Shown: in pieces, positions 52,841 to 60,189 of the stretch
How the letters are laid out: every line of letters begins with the position of its first letter
Numbering within the stretch: position 1 is the first letter of the stretch
Assembly (NCBI GenBank): GCA_001013295.1
Contig: LAZY01000078.1
Span: 62,001 to 126,000, forward strand
DNA length: 64,000 nt
Reading direction: 5' to 3'
DNA from: Chryseobacterium indologenes
GTDB taxonomy: Bacteria; Bacteroidota; Bacteroidia; Flavobacteriales; Weeksellaceae
Position numbers and translations under genes: made by a program
Notes under the pieces: model-generated
Database searches by the model: none
What the model was told of the DNA's origin: nothing
The model's input: the letters and a program-made list of their open reading frames with translations, nothing else

Positions 52841-53221
52841 ATGAAAGTGATAGTTTATAATATAAATCAGGAAGAAAAAGAACTTCTTGCGTTGGCTAAT
52901 CGTAAGATACACAAGATTACCATCATAACAGATCCTTTGGATGAAAATACAGTTCATTTTGCAGAGGCAAAAGATGCTGTCATTATCATAAACCAGGAAA
53001 ATCAACTTTCACATAGTTTTATCCAGAAACTTATTTCATTGGGAATTCCATACCTCATTTTAAAATCAGCGGAAGAGTTTTTTATTGATTTACCAATTAT
53101 TACAAATTCCGGAATACAATACAAAATTATTAAATGCTCAGATCCGAAAGTGGCCGCTTCCTTGATTATTAAAACTTTAGATAATTGGAGAAATAGTGAT
53201 CAGGATCATTTGAAATCCTAA
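52841..53221 (+). CDS. Stand-alone D-lactate-dehydrogenase N-terminal-like protein
   Basis: The 126-residue protein looks like the N-terminal catalytic half-domain of D-2-hydroxyacid dehydrogenases. MKVIVYNINQEEKELLALAN corresponds to the first strand and helix. ITDPLDENTVHFAEAKDAVI corresponds to the LNEDTA-x-LAKGYDAV block, and the SLGIPYLILKSAEEFFIDLP stretch to the LGVKLIALRSAGFNNVDL block. The NAD-binding Rossmann domain is absent and the R-S-A is K-S-A. It cannot be an oxidoreductase by itself; it may sense a metabolite or partner another protein. It stands between the Crp-type regulator and hsp20 genes. Confidence 0.7.
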   Translation: MKVIVYNINQEEKELLALANRKIHKITIITDPLDENTVHFAEAKDAVIIINQENQLSHSFIQKLISLGIPYLILKSAEEFFIDLPIITNSGIQYKIIKCSDPKVAASLIIKTLDNWRNSDQDHLKS

Positions 53222-53233
53222 CTGAAATCATGG

Positions 53234-53261
53234 TTGGAATGCTGTTCCCATAATACCTTTG
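53234..53261 (+). promoter_or_regulatory. Strong promoter of the hsp20 gene (TTG, 17 bp, TACCTTTG)
   Basis: TTG (53234-53236) and TACCTTTG (53254-53261) are 17 bp apart, the usual Bacteroidota spacing. Between them lies GGAATGCTGTTCC (53236-53248), a GGAA/TTCC palindrome with a 5-bp spacer that could be an operator overlapping the promoter. Transcription would begin about 20 bp before the ATG. Confidence 0.6.
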
Positions 53262-53287
53262 GAGTATTAAACTAAAATAATTTTATT

Positions 53288-53707
53288 ATGAAAACTTTAG
53301 AAAAAACCACTCAATCTTCAATGACTCGTGTAATAGAAGATTTCTGGAATAAGGACGGATTTTTAGATGAATCCATGAAAATGGAACCTACCATTAATAT
53401 CATTGACAGAAATGGTGTCTATAAAGTCAGAGTATCAGCTCCGGGCTTTAAGAAAAAGGATTTTAAGGTAGCAGTGGAAGACGGATCGCTAATTATCAGT
53501 GCTGAAAAGAGGATAGAGAAAAAAGAAGAAAAGGAAAATTTTGTCAGAAAAGAGTTTTCTGCTTCCTCATTTTCCCGCAGTTTCCATCTCCCTGATAACA
53601 TCACGTTGGGACATATAAAAGCCAATTATAAAAATGGTTTGTTAAATATTACAATCAGTAAAACTAATCTGGATAAAAGAGAAGTAAAAGAGATTAAAAT
53701 ACGTTGA
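53288..53707 (+). CDS. Small heat-shock protein Hsp20 (alpha-crystallin)
   Basis: The 139-residue protein has a short N-terminal arm with an FWNKDGFLDES stretch, an alpha-crystallin domain (about 35-130: YKVRVSAPGFKKKDFKVAVE, then SFSRSFHLPDNITLGHIKAN) and a weak C-terminal tail lacking a clear IxI motif. It would bind unfolding proteins as an oligomer, without ATP. A strong promoter with an internal palindrome lies directly upstream. As HspX is in mycobacteria, it is the final member of the stress cluster. Confidence 0.9.
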   Translation: MKTLEKTTQSSMTRVIEDFWNKDGFLDESMKMEPTINIIDRNGVYKVRVSAPGFKKKDFKVAVEDGSLIISAEKRIEKKEEKENFVRKEFSASSFSRSFHLPDNITLGHIKANYKNGLLNITISKTNLDKREVKEIKIR

Positions 53708-53901
53708 TTTTTTTCACTATTAATTCATAAAGCCTGTTATTCATTTGAAAATTTAATCCTTTATCGTTTGTTCAAAATTAATTTCAGATGAGCAACATTG
53801 TTCTTGTTTAGTTGCGACTCGTAATTCCGAAAAGTTGATGATCGCTTAAACAAGGCTCTATCAGTTATATCTAATTTATCATTATTATACCAATCAAGTA
53901 G

Positions 53902-54117
53902 TGTAGAAGCAAAAAGAAAATAATTAGTTCGATATATCCAGAAAATCTTGAATTTACAGGAATTGAATATCGAACTACAAGATTAAATTCAGTATTAAGA
54001 AGTATATCTCTTGTAACCAATGGATTAGATGGCGTGAATGATAAAAAAAATGATAAGAAAACAGCTTATCCTTGTCTCGTAGCCCCACCTGGGATCGAAC
54101 CGGGATCTAAAGTTTAG
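53902..54117 (+). pseudogene. C-terminal remnant of a serine recombinase running into tRNA-Arg
   Basis: The frame reads KKIISSIYPENLEFTGIEYR, TTRLNSVLRSISLVTNGLDG and on to a TAG within the tRNA gene. That pattern (S-I-Y-P-E, then E-x-x-x-F-x-G-x-x-Y-R-T-x-R-x-N-x-V-L-R) matches the C-terminal end I know from Bacteroidota resolvase/recombinase proteins, whose frames often finish by reading through a tRNA as APPGIEPGS, as here. The catalytic N-terminal part is gone; a stop precedes the fragment at 53899. It is what remains of an integrated element at the tRNA 3' end. Confidence 0.6.
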
Positions 54118-54151
54118 GAAACTTTTGTTCTATCCATTGAACTATAGGGCC
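54080..54151 (-). tRNA. tRNA-Arg (anticodon CCU)
   Basis: The minus strand folds as a 72-nt tRNA: acceptor GGCCCTA with TGGGGCT, D-stem GTTC/GAAC, anticodon stem AAAGT/ACTTT around TTCCTAA (anticodon CCT), T-arm CCCGG-TTCGATC-CCAGG and discriminator A. One C-A mismatch in the T-stem and a G-U pair at the top of the acceptor are visible. CCA is not encoded. It reads AGG codons. Its 3' half overlaps a recombinase remnant, marking it as an integration site. Confidence 0.9.
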
Positions 54152-54236
54152 TTAAAAAAATAAATTTACAAATTATTCAGTAATGATAATAAATATCAGG
54201 CGCTGTATTGCTCATTAATATCCTCTATCAATAAAA

Positions 54237-54261
54237 GAATCCGCCCTTTAGGGGCAGATTC
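54237..54261. terminator. Hairpin downstream of tRNA-Arg region
   Basis: GAATCCGCCC pairs with GGGCAGATTC (one mismatch) around a short loop, followed on the plus strand by a small AGAT/ATCT hairpin and a run of seven T. It may end plus-strand transcription entering from the hsp20 side. Confidence 0.4.
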
Positions 54262-54303
54262 AGTAGATAAAACATCTCATTTTTTTAATTAGACAACAAT
54301 AAA

Positions 54304-54328
54304 AAGCACAGCCGACAATGCTGTGCTT
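54304..54328 (-). terminator. Hairpin terminator of the lipoprotein hydrolase gene
   Basis: AAGCACAGC (54304-54312) pairs perfectly with GCTGTGCTT (54320-54328) over a seven-base loop. On the minus strand it is followed by TTTTATTG, as a rho-independent terminator needs. The gene it closes stops about 215 bp upstream at 54544; no gene lies between. Confidence 0.6.
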
Positions 54329-54543
54329 AAATTTTTATTTCAAATTTAATTGCAATTTCAATACTAGTAAGAAAAGCAAATAAAGTTTCCACTTCGTTTT
54401 TTTATTACATAGTAAATGTAGTGATATTTTCAATACAAAATATGAATTTAATGTTAAAATTCACAAGTTATCCACATTTTGTTGTGGATAACTTGTGGAG
54501 ATCATCTACTGATTGATAAGAAAAGCTGAAAACAAATAGATGA

Positions 54544-55320
54544 TTACCCTTCATCCAGATATTTCAGTATAAAATTATTTAGGATTTTCTTCTCTTCCTC
54601 ATTTCCTTTATTATCCATATGACTATGGTTGATTGATGTGGCCTGCACGGTCATTTGATACTTTTTCTGCTCCTCCTCACCAGGTAAAACTCCTTCATCA
54701 GCAGGGTAGTCATTGGAGCGGAGGGTATACATCTTAGGAATAGAAGTTCTTGGCAGGAACATTCTCCGGTTATCCATGGTGATCAGCTTATAGACAAGAT
54801 TAGGATGTTGATTGCTGAACAAAGCTGCCATATCACCGCCGTTAGAATGGCCAATTAATATAAGATGCTTGTAATCGAGCTGGGGTTTCGTCTTTTTAAG
54901 TTCATTCAAAACATACAGGATATTATCCGAGCCAAGCTGCCAGAATGGTCTTCTCACTACCTGTAGATTCCCTTCAGTAGGTAAAGGCTGATCTGTTGTC
55001 TGTTCGTGTTGGATGCTCACCGTAAAATATCCCTTGGAGGCCAACTTTTCAGTCAGGTAAGAATACACAAAATAATCCCCACCTTTATTAAAACCATAGC
55101 CATGATTAAAAATAACAACCTGTTGGTTAGGTAATGGCTTTTTTGTGACCGGGCTGTAAAAGGCAACAGGAATCTTACGGTTTCTGCTTTGGTCAACTAA
55201 AGTCAATGTATCCAGTCTGGTTTCATAATGAGTTTCTGACACTACATTTTTTTTGACTGAACAGTGAGTGAAGAGCAGAAGGGCGGGAAGAAAAGCTATT
55301 GGTTGTTTGTAATTCATCAT
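54544..55320 (-). CDS. Lipoprotein alpha/beta hydrolase
   Basis: A 258-residue lipoprotein (lipobox FTHC, Cys20). The hydrolase core shows VVIFNHGYGFNKGGDYFVYS as the oxyanion region, nucleophile elbow GHSNGGD (Ser159) and a C-terminal His in ATSINHSHMDN. Overall it looks like the platelet-activating-factor acetylhydrolase or dienelactone-hydrolase type, anchored to the membrane. It shares the fold and topology of the hydrolase at 29281 but little detail. It is expressed alone; a hairpin terminator lies 215 bp past its stop. Confidence 0.8.
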   Translation of the reverse strand: MMNYKQPIAFLPALLLFTHCSVKKNVVSETHYETRLDTLTLVDQSRNRKIPVAFYSPVTKKPLPNQQVVIFNHGYGFNKGGDYFVYSYLTEKLASKGYFTVSIQHEQTTDQPLPTEGNLQVVRRPFWQLGSDNILYVLNELKKTKPQLDYKHLILIGHSNGGDMAALFSNQHPNLVYKLITMDNRRMFLPRTSIPKMYTLRSNDYPADEGVLPGEEEQKKYQMTVQATSINHSHMDNKGNEEEKKILNNFILKYLDEG

Positions 55321-55420
55321 TGAACAGGTTTATTACAAAAATCTGAAATTTTTCTTATAAATACGGAATTAATATTTCTGGAAAATGAAAAATATTGGTA
55401 TCGGAATGTAAAAAATTGAG

Positions 55421-55515
55421 TATCTTTATTTCATTAAAATCTCTTAATACATAGTACTTCGTTCAGGTATTTCTTTAAAACCTGAAAACCTTAGGTTCAA
55501 TTTTCGTGAACCCTA
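55421..55515 (+). promoter_or_regulatory. Promoter-like element and two-hairpin leader before the NAD(P)-binding gene
   Basis: A -7-like TATCTTTA stands at 55421-55428, with a TTG 23 bp upstream, longer than usual. Downstream, TTCAGGT (55462-55468) pairs with ACCTGAA (55480-55486), and TAGGTTCA (55492-55499) pairs with TGAACCCTA (55507-55515, one bulge). The leader would be about 185 nt long, unusual for this genome, and could be a structured regulatory RNA. I do not recognise a riboswitch class. Confidence 0.4.
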
Positions 55516-55615
55516 TACTTCTATTATATAAAAATTAAAACAATGGCGGTAAGTCATTGTCAATGGTCAATAGTATTGAGATGGCTATTGATATTTAACA
55601 TTTAAGAAAATCATT

Positions 55616-56257
55616 ATGAATACCTATAAAATTGCCGTAATCGGTGGAACCGGAAAGTCCGGTCAATATCTGGTACAAAACCTTATTCAGAAAGGCTATT
55701 CCCTTAAACTCTTACTACGAAATCCTGAAAATTTCAATATTCAGAATCCGCTCATTAATATTGTAAAAGGGGATGCAAGAGATCAGTCAGCAGTCGATTC
55801 ACTGATCAATGGCTGCGATATTGTTATGAGTACACTAGGGCAACCAAAAGGAGAGAAGTCAATCTTCAGTGATGCGACAAAAAATATCATCCGGACGATG
55901 AATAAATATGGAACCAAACGCTATATTGTCACTACCGGTTTGAGTGTAGATATCTCATCTGATCAAAAGAATGAACGGATAAAAATGGCTACAGACTGGA
56001 TGTACCAAAACTACCCTGAAACGACGGCAGATAAACAAAAAGAGTATAAACTGCTTCTGGAAAGCAGTCTGGATTGGACTTTGGTAAGATTACCATTGAT
56101 TGATCTTACGGAGGAACATTTTCCAACTGATACCAGTCTGATTGATTGTAAAGGCAGTAATATAAGCGCTGCAGATCTTGCAACCTTTTTAGTCTCGCAG
56201 ATTTCGGATACTACTTATATAAGAAAAAGCCCTTTTCTGTATAATACGCTATCTTAA
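55616..56257 (+). CDS. NAD(P)-binding (NmrA/SDR-like) protein
   Basis: The 213-residue cytosolic protein begins with an atypical-SDR Rossmann motif (IAVIGGTGKSGQYLVQNLIQ), then LKLLLRNPEN, IVKGDARDQSAVDSLINGCD and the later YIVTTGLSVD. This is the NAD(P)H-binding/NmrA-like pattern of quinone-type or biliverdin-reductase-like oxidoreductases. It lacks the YxxxK of classic SDRs, as is common in this group. A two-hairpin leader lies upstream and a strong bidirectional hairpin follows. The substrate is unknown. Confidence 0.85.
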   Translation: MNTYKIAVIGGTGKSGQYLVQNLIQKGYSLKLLLRNPENFNIQNPLINIVKGDARDQSAVDSLINGCDIVMSTLGQPKGEKSIFSDATKNIIRTMNKYGTKRYIVTTGLSVDISSDQKNERIKMATDWMYQNYPETTADKQKEYKLLLESSLDWTLVRLPLIDLTEEHFPTDTSLIDCKGSNISAADLATFLVSQISDTTYIRKSPFLYNTLS

Positions 56258-56287
56258 AAACATGAAGTTTTAATAGTTTACATAAAG

Positions 56288-56315
56288 AAACAGAGAGCTC
56301 AATGGCTCTCTGTTT
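56288..56315. terminator. Perfect 11-bp bidirectional terminator
   Basis: AAACAGAGAGC (56288-56298) and GCTCTCTGTTT (56305-56315) pair perfectly over a six-base loop. T-rich sequence follows on the plus strand and A/T-rich sequence on the minus strand. It separates the convergent NAD(P)-binding gene and uvrA. Confidence 0.75.
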
Positions 56316-56320
56316 TATAT

Positions 56321-59128
56321 TTAATGTTCAAGTTTTTCCTTGATGTATTTTGCGGTGTAAGATTTTTTGATTTTTGTCAGATCTTCAGGAGTTCCTGCAA
56401 ATACAACTTCACCACCATGTTTTCCTGCTTCAGGGCCGATGTCGATGATGTAGTCGGCGCATTTGATGATGTCAGGCTGGTGCTCAATAACGATGACCGA
56501 ATGGCCCAGATCAATCAATGCCTGCAGTGACTTCAAAAGTTTCTGAATATCGTGGAAATGAAGACCTGTAGAAGGTTCGTCAAAGATAAATAAGGTTTTA
56601 TCAGTAGTTACCCCTTTTACAAGGAAAGAAGCCAGTTTTACACGTTGTGCCTCACCACCTGAAAGCGTAGAAGAACTCTGTCCCAGCTGAAGATAGCCTA
56701 ATCCTACTTCCTGTAATGGTCTCAGCTTGGTAACGATCTTTTCTTCATTATTATCTTTAAAGAAAGCCAAAGCTTCATCTACGGTCATATGAAGGATGTC
56801 TGAGATACTTTTTTCATCGAATTTTACTTCAAGAATCTCACTTTTGAAGCGTGTTCCCTTACAGACTTCACATTCCAGTTCAATATCTGCCATGAACTGC
56901 ATGGATACATTGATTACACCTTCACCTTTACATTCGTCACATCTTCCGCCGTCTACGTTGAAAGAGAAGTGTTTCGGCTTGTAACCCATCATTTTCGCTA
57001 CTTTTTGTTTCGCAAAAAGATCACGGATGTCATCATAAGCCTTTAGATAGGTCACAGGATTTGAACGGGAAGATTTTCCGATCGGGTTCTGGTCAATAAG
57101 TTCTATATTTTTGATCAGCTTTTTCGGGAATTCTACAGAATCATAATCTCCTTTTTTACCACCCATTCCCAGCTGAATCTGAATATCGTTGGTCAGAATT
57201 TCTTTCATCAAAGTAGATTTACCACTTCCTGAAACACCGGAGATTACAACCAGATTTTCCAAAGGAACATCTACGTCTATATTCTTAAGGTTATTCTGGC
57301 GGGCTCCTTTGATGTGGATCCATTCTTTTGCTTTTCTGCGCTTTTCCGGGACTTTTATTTCCAACCTTCCGGTAAGGTATTCCGAGGTCAGTGTATTGGC
57401 TTTTTTCAGCTCTTTATAATCTCCTGCAAATACCAGTTCACCACCAAGATAACCCGCTTCCGGTCCAATGTCAATAATATAGTCTGCAGCCCTCATTACA
57501 TCTTCATCATGCTCTACAACAATCACGGTATTCCCCAGATCACGAAGGTTTTTCAATACCTCGATCAGGTTTTCCGTATCTTTAGAATGAAGACCGATGG
57601 AAGGTTCATCAAGAATATAAATGGAACCTACCAGAGAACTTCCCAGGCTGGTTGCAAGATTGATCCTTTGGCTTTCCCCTCCGGATAACGTATTTGAAGT
57701 TCTGTTTAAAGTTAAATATCCTAAACCGACCTTGAGTAAGAATTCCAGTCGGGTCGTGATTTCGTATAATAATCTTTTGGCTACTTCCTGGTCATGTTTA
57801 GAAAGTTTTAATCCATTGATTATTGGTTCCAGTTCATCCAATGGAAGTTCGATCATCGATTGGATGTTGTGTCCGTCAACTTTTACCCAGCTTGTTTCTT
57901 CACGAAGTCTCAGTCCTTCACAGGTAGGACATAGGGTTTTTCCTCTGTAACGCGAAAGCATTACACGGTACTGGATTTTATAAAGGTTTTCTTCAAGCAT
58001 TTTGAAGAAATTGTTGATGCATGGGAAATTACCCTTTCCATCACCTTTCCACAGGAAGTTTTTCTGTTCCTTGGTCAGCTGATGATAAGGCTTATGGATA
58101 GGGAAGTCACCTGCCTTTTTGATAAAATCCTTTTTCCATTCGCTCATGGTTTCCCCTTTCCAGCATACAATTGCATCTTCATAGACTGAGAGGGTTTTAT
58201 TCGGCACGACAAGATCTTCATCAATTCCGATTACCTTTCCGTATCCTTCACAGGCCGGACAGGCTCCGTATGGATTGTTGAAACTGAAAAAATGAACATT
58301 TGGCTCCAGGAATTCCATTCCGTCCAACTCAAACTTATTCGAGAATTCTTTTACTTTTCCTGTATCTACATTCTTTAATGAACAGTATCCACGTCCTTCG
58401 TAAAATGCCATCTGGATAGAATCGGCCAATCGCTGCAGAAAACTTTCATCTTCTTCATAAGAAAAACGGTCAATCACAAGATTGATGAGCATTCCTTTTT
58501 CAGGTGCGAATCCAAAACTTTCCAGATCTTCAATTCCGGCTACATTTCCATTGATCTCAAGTCTTGTGAAACCTGCCAGTTTCAGAACATTCAGAGTTTC
58601 CTTAAAATTGTCTGCGTCATATTCCAGAGGAGCGGTCAACAGGAATGAAGTCTCTTTTTTAGAGGCCTTAATGAAATCTACAACATCAGTAACAGAATCT
58701 TTTTTTACTTCTTCACCGGAAACCGGAGAAAAGGTCTTTCCGATTCTGGCAAACAGAAGCTTCATATAATCATAGATCTCTGTAGAGGTTCCTACCGTTG
58801 ATCTTGGATTAGACGAAATTACTTTCTGCTGGATGGCAATAGAAGGTGCCAGTCCTTTAATATCGTCAACTTTAGGTTTTTCAAGCTTTCCTAAGAACTG
58901 ACGGGCATAAGAACTCAAACTTTCAACATATCTTCTCTGTCCTTCCGCATAGATCGTATCAAAAGCAAGAGAAGATTTACCACTTCCGGAAACTCCTGTA
59001 ATCACGATCAGTTTATTTTTCGGAATCAGAACGTCTATATGTTTCAGATTGTTAAGATGGGCATTCTTAACGAATATCTGTTTTTTTATATCAATATCGG
59101 TTGCGTTAGCCATATTTTGTTTATTCAT
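56321..59128 (-). CDS. uvrA: UvrABC excinuclease subunit A
   Basis: The 935-residue protein is a full-length UvrA. It has two ABC ATPase halves with Walker A GVSGSGKSSLAFDTIYAEGQ near 44 and GVSGSGKSTLMKEI near 628, signatures LSGGESQRINLATSLGS and LSGGEAQRVKLASFLVK, and Walker B FIFDEPSTGLHFHD. Zinc-finger modules show as CPACEGYG, CPTCEGLRLR and CDECKGEG followed by CEVCKGTR. UvrA finds distorted DNA and hands it to UvrB in nucleotide excision repair. It is expressed alone, facing the NAD(P)-binding gene. A second in-frame ATG lies five codons in. Confidence 0.96.
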   Translation of the reverse strand: MNKQNMANATDIDIKKQIFVKNAHLNNLKHIDVLIPKNKLIVITGVSGSGKSSLAFDTIYAEGQRRYVESLSSYARQFLGKLEKPKVDDIKGLAPSIAIQQKVISSNPRSTVGTSTEIYDYMKLLFARIGKTFSPVSGEEVKKDSVTDVVDFIKASKKETSFLLTAPLEYDADNFKETLNVLKLAGFTRLEINGNVAGIEDLESFGFAPEKGMLINLVIDRFSYEEDESFLQRLADSIQMAFYEGRGYCSLKNVDTGKVKEFSNKFELDGMEFLEPNVHFFSFNNPYGACPACEGYGKVIGIDEDLVVPNKTLSVYEDAIVCWKGETMSEWKKDFIKKAGDFPIHKPYHQLTKEQKNFLWKGDGKGNFPCINNFFKMLEENLYKIQYRVMLSRYRGKTLCPTCEGLRLREETSWVKVDGHNIQSMIELPLDELEPIINGLKLSKHDQEVAKRLLYEITTRLEFLLKVGLGYLTLNRTSNTLSGGESQRINLATSLGSSLVGSIYILDEPSIGLHSKDTENLIEVLKNLRDLGNTVIVVEHDEDVMRAADYIIDIGPEAGYLGGELVFAGDYKELKKANTLTSEYLTGRLEIKVPEKRRKAKEWIHIKGARQNNLKNIDVDVPLENLVVISGVSGSGKSTLMKEILTNDIQIQLGMGGKKGDYDSVEFPKKLIKNIELIDQNPIGKSSRSNPVTYLKAYDDIRDLFAKQKVAKMMGYKPKHFSFNVDGGRCDECKGEGVINVSMQFMADIELECEVCKGTRFKSEILEVKFDEKSISDILHMTVDEALAFFKDNNEEKIVTKLRPLQEVGLGYLQLGQSSSTLSGGEAQRVKLASFLVKGVTTDKTLFIFDEPSTGLHFHDIQKLLKSLQALIDLGHSVIVIEHQPDIIKCADYIIDIGPEAGKHGGEVVFAGTPEDLTKIKKSYTAKYIKEKLEH

Positions 59129-59539
59129 AAAAGTAACCGGCTTGTATTATAAGCATCGGTAATGGTGTTTTGCCATAGAATATTCCAGGCTTTTTTGTCA
59201 TCAATACAACTTTAAAACTATTCTTGAATTTGAGGGTATCTGTCAAAAATACGGTCGGAAAAAAGAATACTTTCATTGTAAAATTAAGACCCACAAAATT
59301 ACGAATTTTTAGTGAAAATTTTATGCATATCTTATTGTTAAAAATTGTTATAATGAGTATTAATTAGCGGTGAAAATTTGGAACAGCAACTTCAAAAATT
59401 AATAAAAACCAATGCATTTTGTGGACTTATTCTTGTTTTTGTATTTATTTTACAGGGTCTTGTGTGATTTTGTCCAATACATTGTATTTTTTTTATAAGG
59501 TATTGTTTTATGTTTTAAAATTTTTTAAAATTGTACACC

Positions 59540-59547
59540 TAAATTTG
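59540..59547 (+). promoter_or_regulatory. -7 element TAAATTTG of a short transcription unit
   Basis: TAAATTTG matches TAnnTTTG exactly and lies 10 bp before an ATG that opens a 16-codon frame. Upstream A/T runs offer no clear -33 TTTG. Transcription would begin near 59553. Confidence 0.5.
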
Positions 59548-59557
59548 TAATAGAGCA

Positions 59558-59608
59558 ATGAGAAAATTATTCAGAGATCTGGTTACACATTTAATGAGAA
59601 AAAGATAA
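59558..59608 (+). CDS. Tiny basic peptide gene (16 residues)
   Basis: The frame encodes MRKLFRDLVTHLMRKR. It starts just after a promoter element and ends before a strong terminator, so a transcript of about 100 nt would carry little else. The peptide has a basic and amphipathic helix pattern (R-K, L-F, L-V, L-M, R-K-R) and could be membrane-active, or the RNA could be the functional part. No relatives are known to me, and translation is unproven. Confidence 0.35.
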   Translation: MRKLFRDLVTHLMRKR

Positions 59609-59625
59609 TAATTACTCCCTCACAC

Positions 59626-59655
59626 AAGCTGTCTCCACGAGATAGCTTTTTTTAT
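59626..59655 (+). terminator. Rho-independent terminator after the tiny ORF
   Basis: AAGCTGTCTC (59626-59635) pairs with GAGATAGCTT (59639-59648), with one G-T pair and a three-base loop, directly followed by a T-run. It is the best rho-independent terminator in the window. Confidence 0.8.
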
Positions 59656-59771
59656 TTTCAGCCATGAATGAAGCCTTTTTAGGGAGCATTATCAAATGTT
59701 GTGGAACAGATGTTGGTGTTGATATAATTTAAATTTAACGCAAAGTTTTTAAAACCTTACGTTCTATTATT

Positions 59772-59869
59772 GAGGGAGCAAAGACGGAATCAATTTTATT
59801 GATTCTTTCTAAGCGAATGCATATCTATAAAGCTTCTTCAGCGACAAAGTCGTACTTCTTGGCTCCTTT
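59772..59869. repeat. Block of nested inverted repeats, possible dispersed intergenic repeat
   Basis: GGAGCAAAG near the left end mirrors CTTGGCTCC at the right end (8 of 9). Within it are a hairpin GAATCAA/TTGATTC (59787-59805) and a CGAC/GTCG stem near 59842-59852. The wording of the block (runs like GCAAAGACGG and CGACAAAGTCG) recalls intergenic repeats of Chryseobacterium genomes. A genome-wide copy count is needed to call it a family. Confidence 0.35.
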
Positions 59870-60022
59870 AAAAATATAACATAAAGAATAGAAATCTTTG
59901 CGTCAAAAAAATAGTCTGTTTTATTCAACCAAGAATAGCTTAGATTTTTTACTAATCCCAAAACTTTGTGTGCCTCGTTTTTGTTGAATCTATAATTTTT
60001 GAGATTGATCCAAGAAAGTACA

Positions 60023-60035
60023 ATACAAGTTGTAT
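60023..60035. promoter_or_regulatory. Palindrome ATACAAGTTGTAT upstream of the TonB-dependent receptor
   Basis: A perfect 13-bp palindrome (six-base arms around a G) lies 155 bp upstream of the receptor ATG. It could be an operator; position and A/T-richness make chance quite possible. Confidence 0.25.
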
Positions 60036-60189
60036 CATGATGTAAACAGGAGATTCGTATGATTAACAGTCAAAGACATTATAAAATCACATGGGAAATG
60101 ATCTGTTTTTATGACAAGTATCATTTGCCTGTATTGTTGAACTCCCTTACTTTTGAATCCTGTTATTAAAGAAAACTACGGAAACGATT

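Larger units (their letters stand above)
59656..60189. other. Intergenic stretch before the TonB-dependent receptor
   Basis: No gene is supported here. It contains a repeat-like block at 59772-59869 and a small palindrome at 60023-60035. I looked for a cobalamin or TPP riboswitch before the receptor gene and saw none. Confidence 0.5.

Noticed and set aside
60001..60189. Cobalamin or TPP riboswitch before the TonB-dependent receptor
   Set aside because: No conserved core such as the B12 box was found; only a small A/T-rich palindrome is present.
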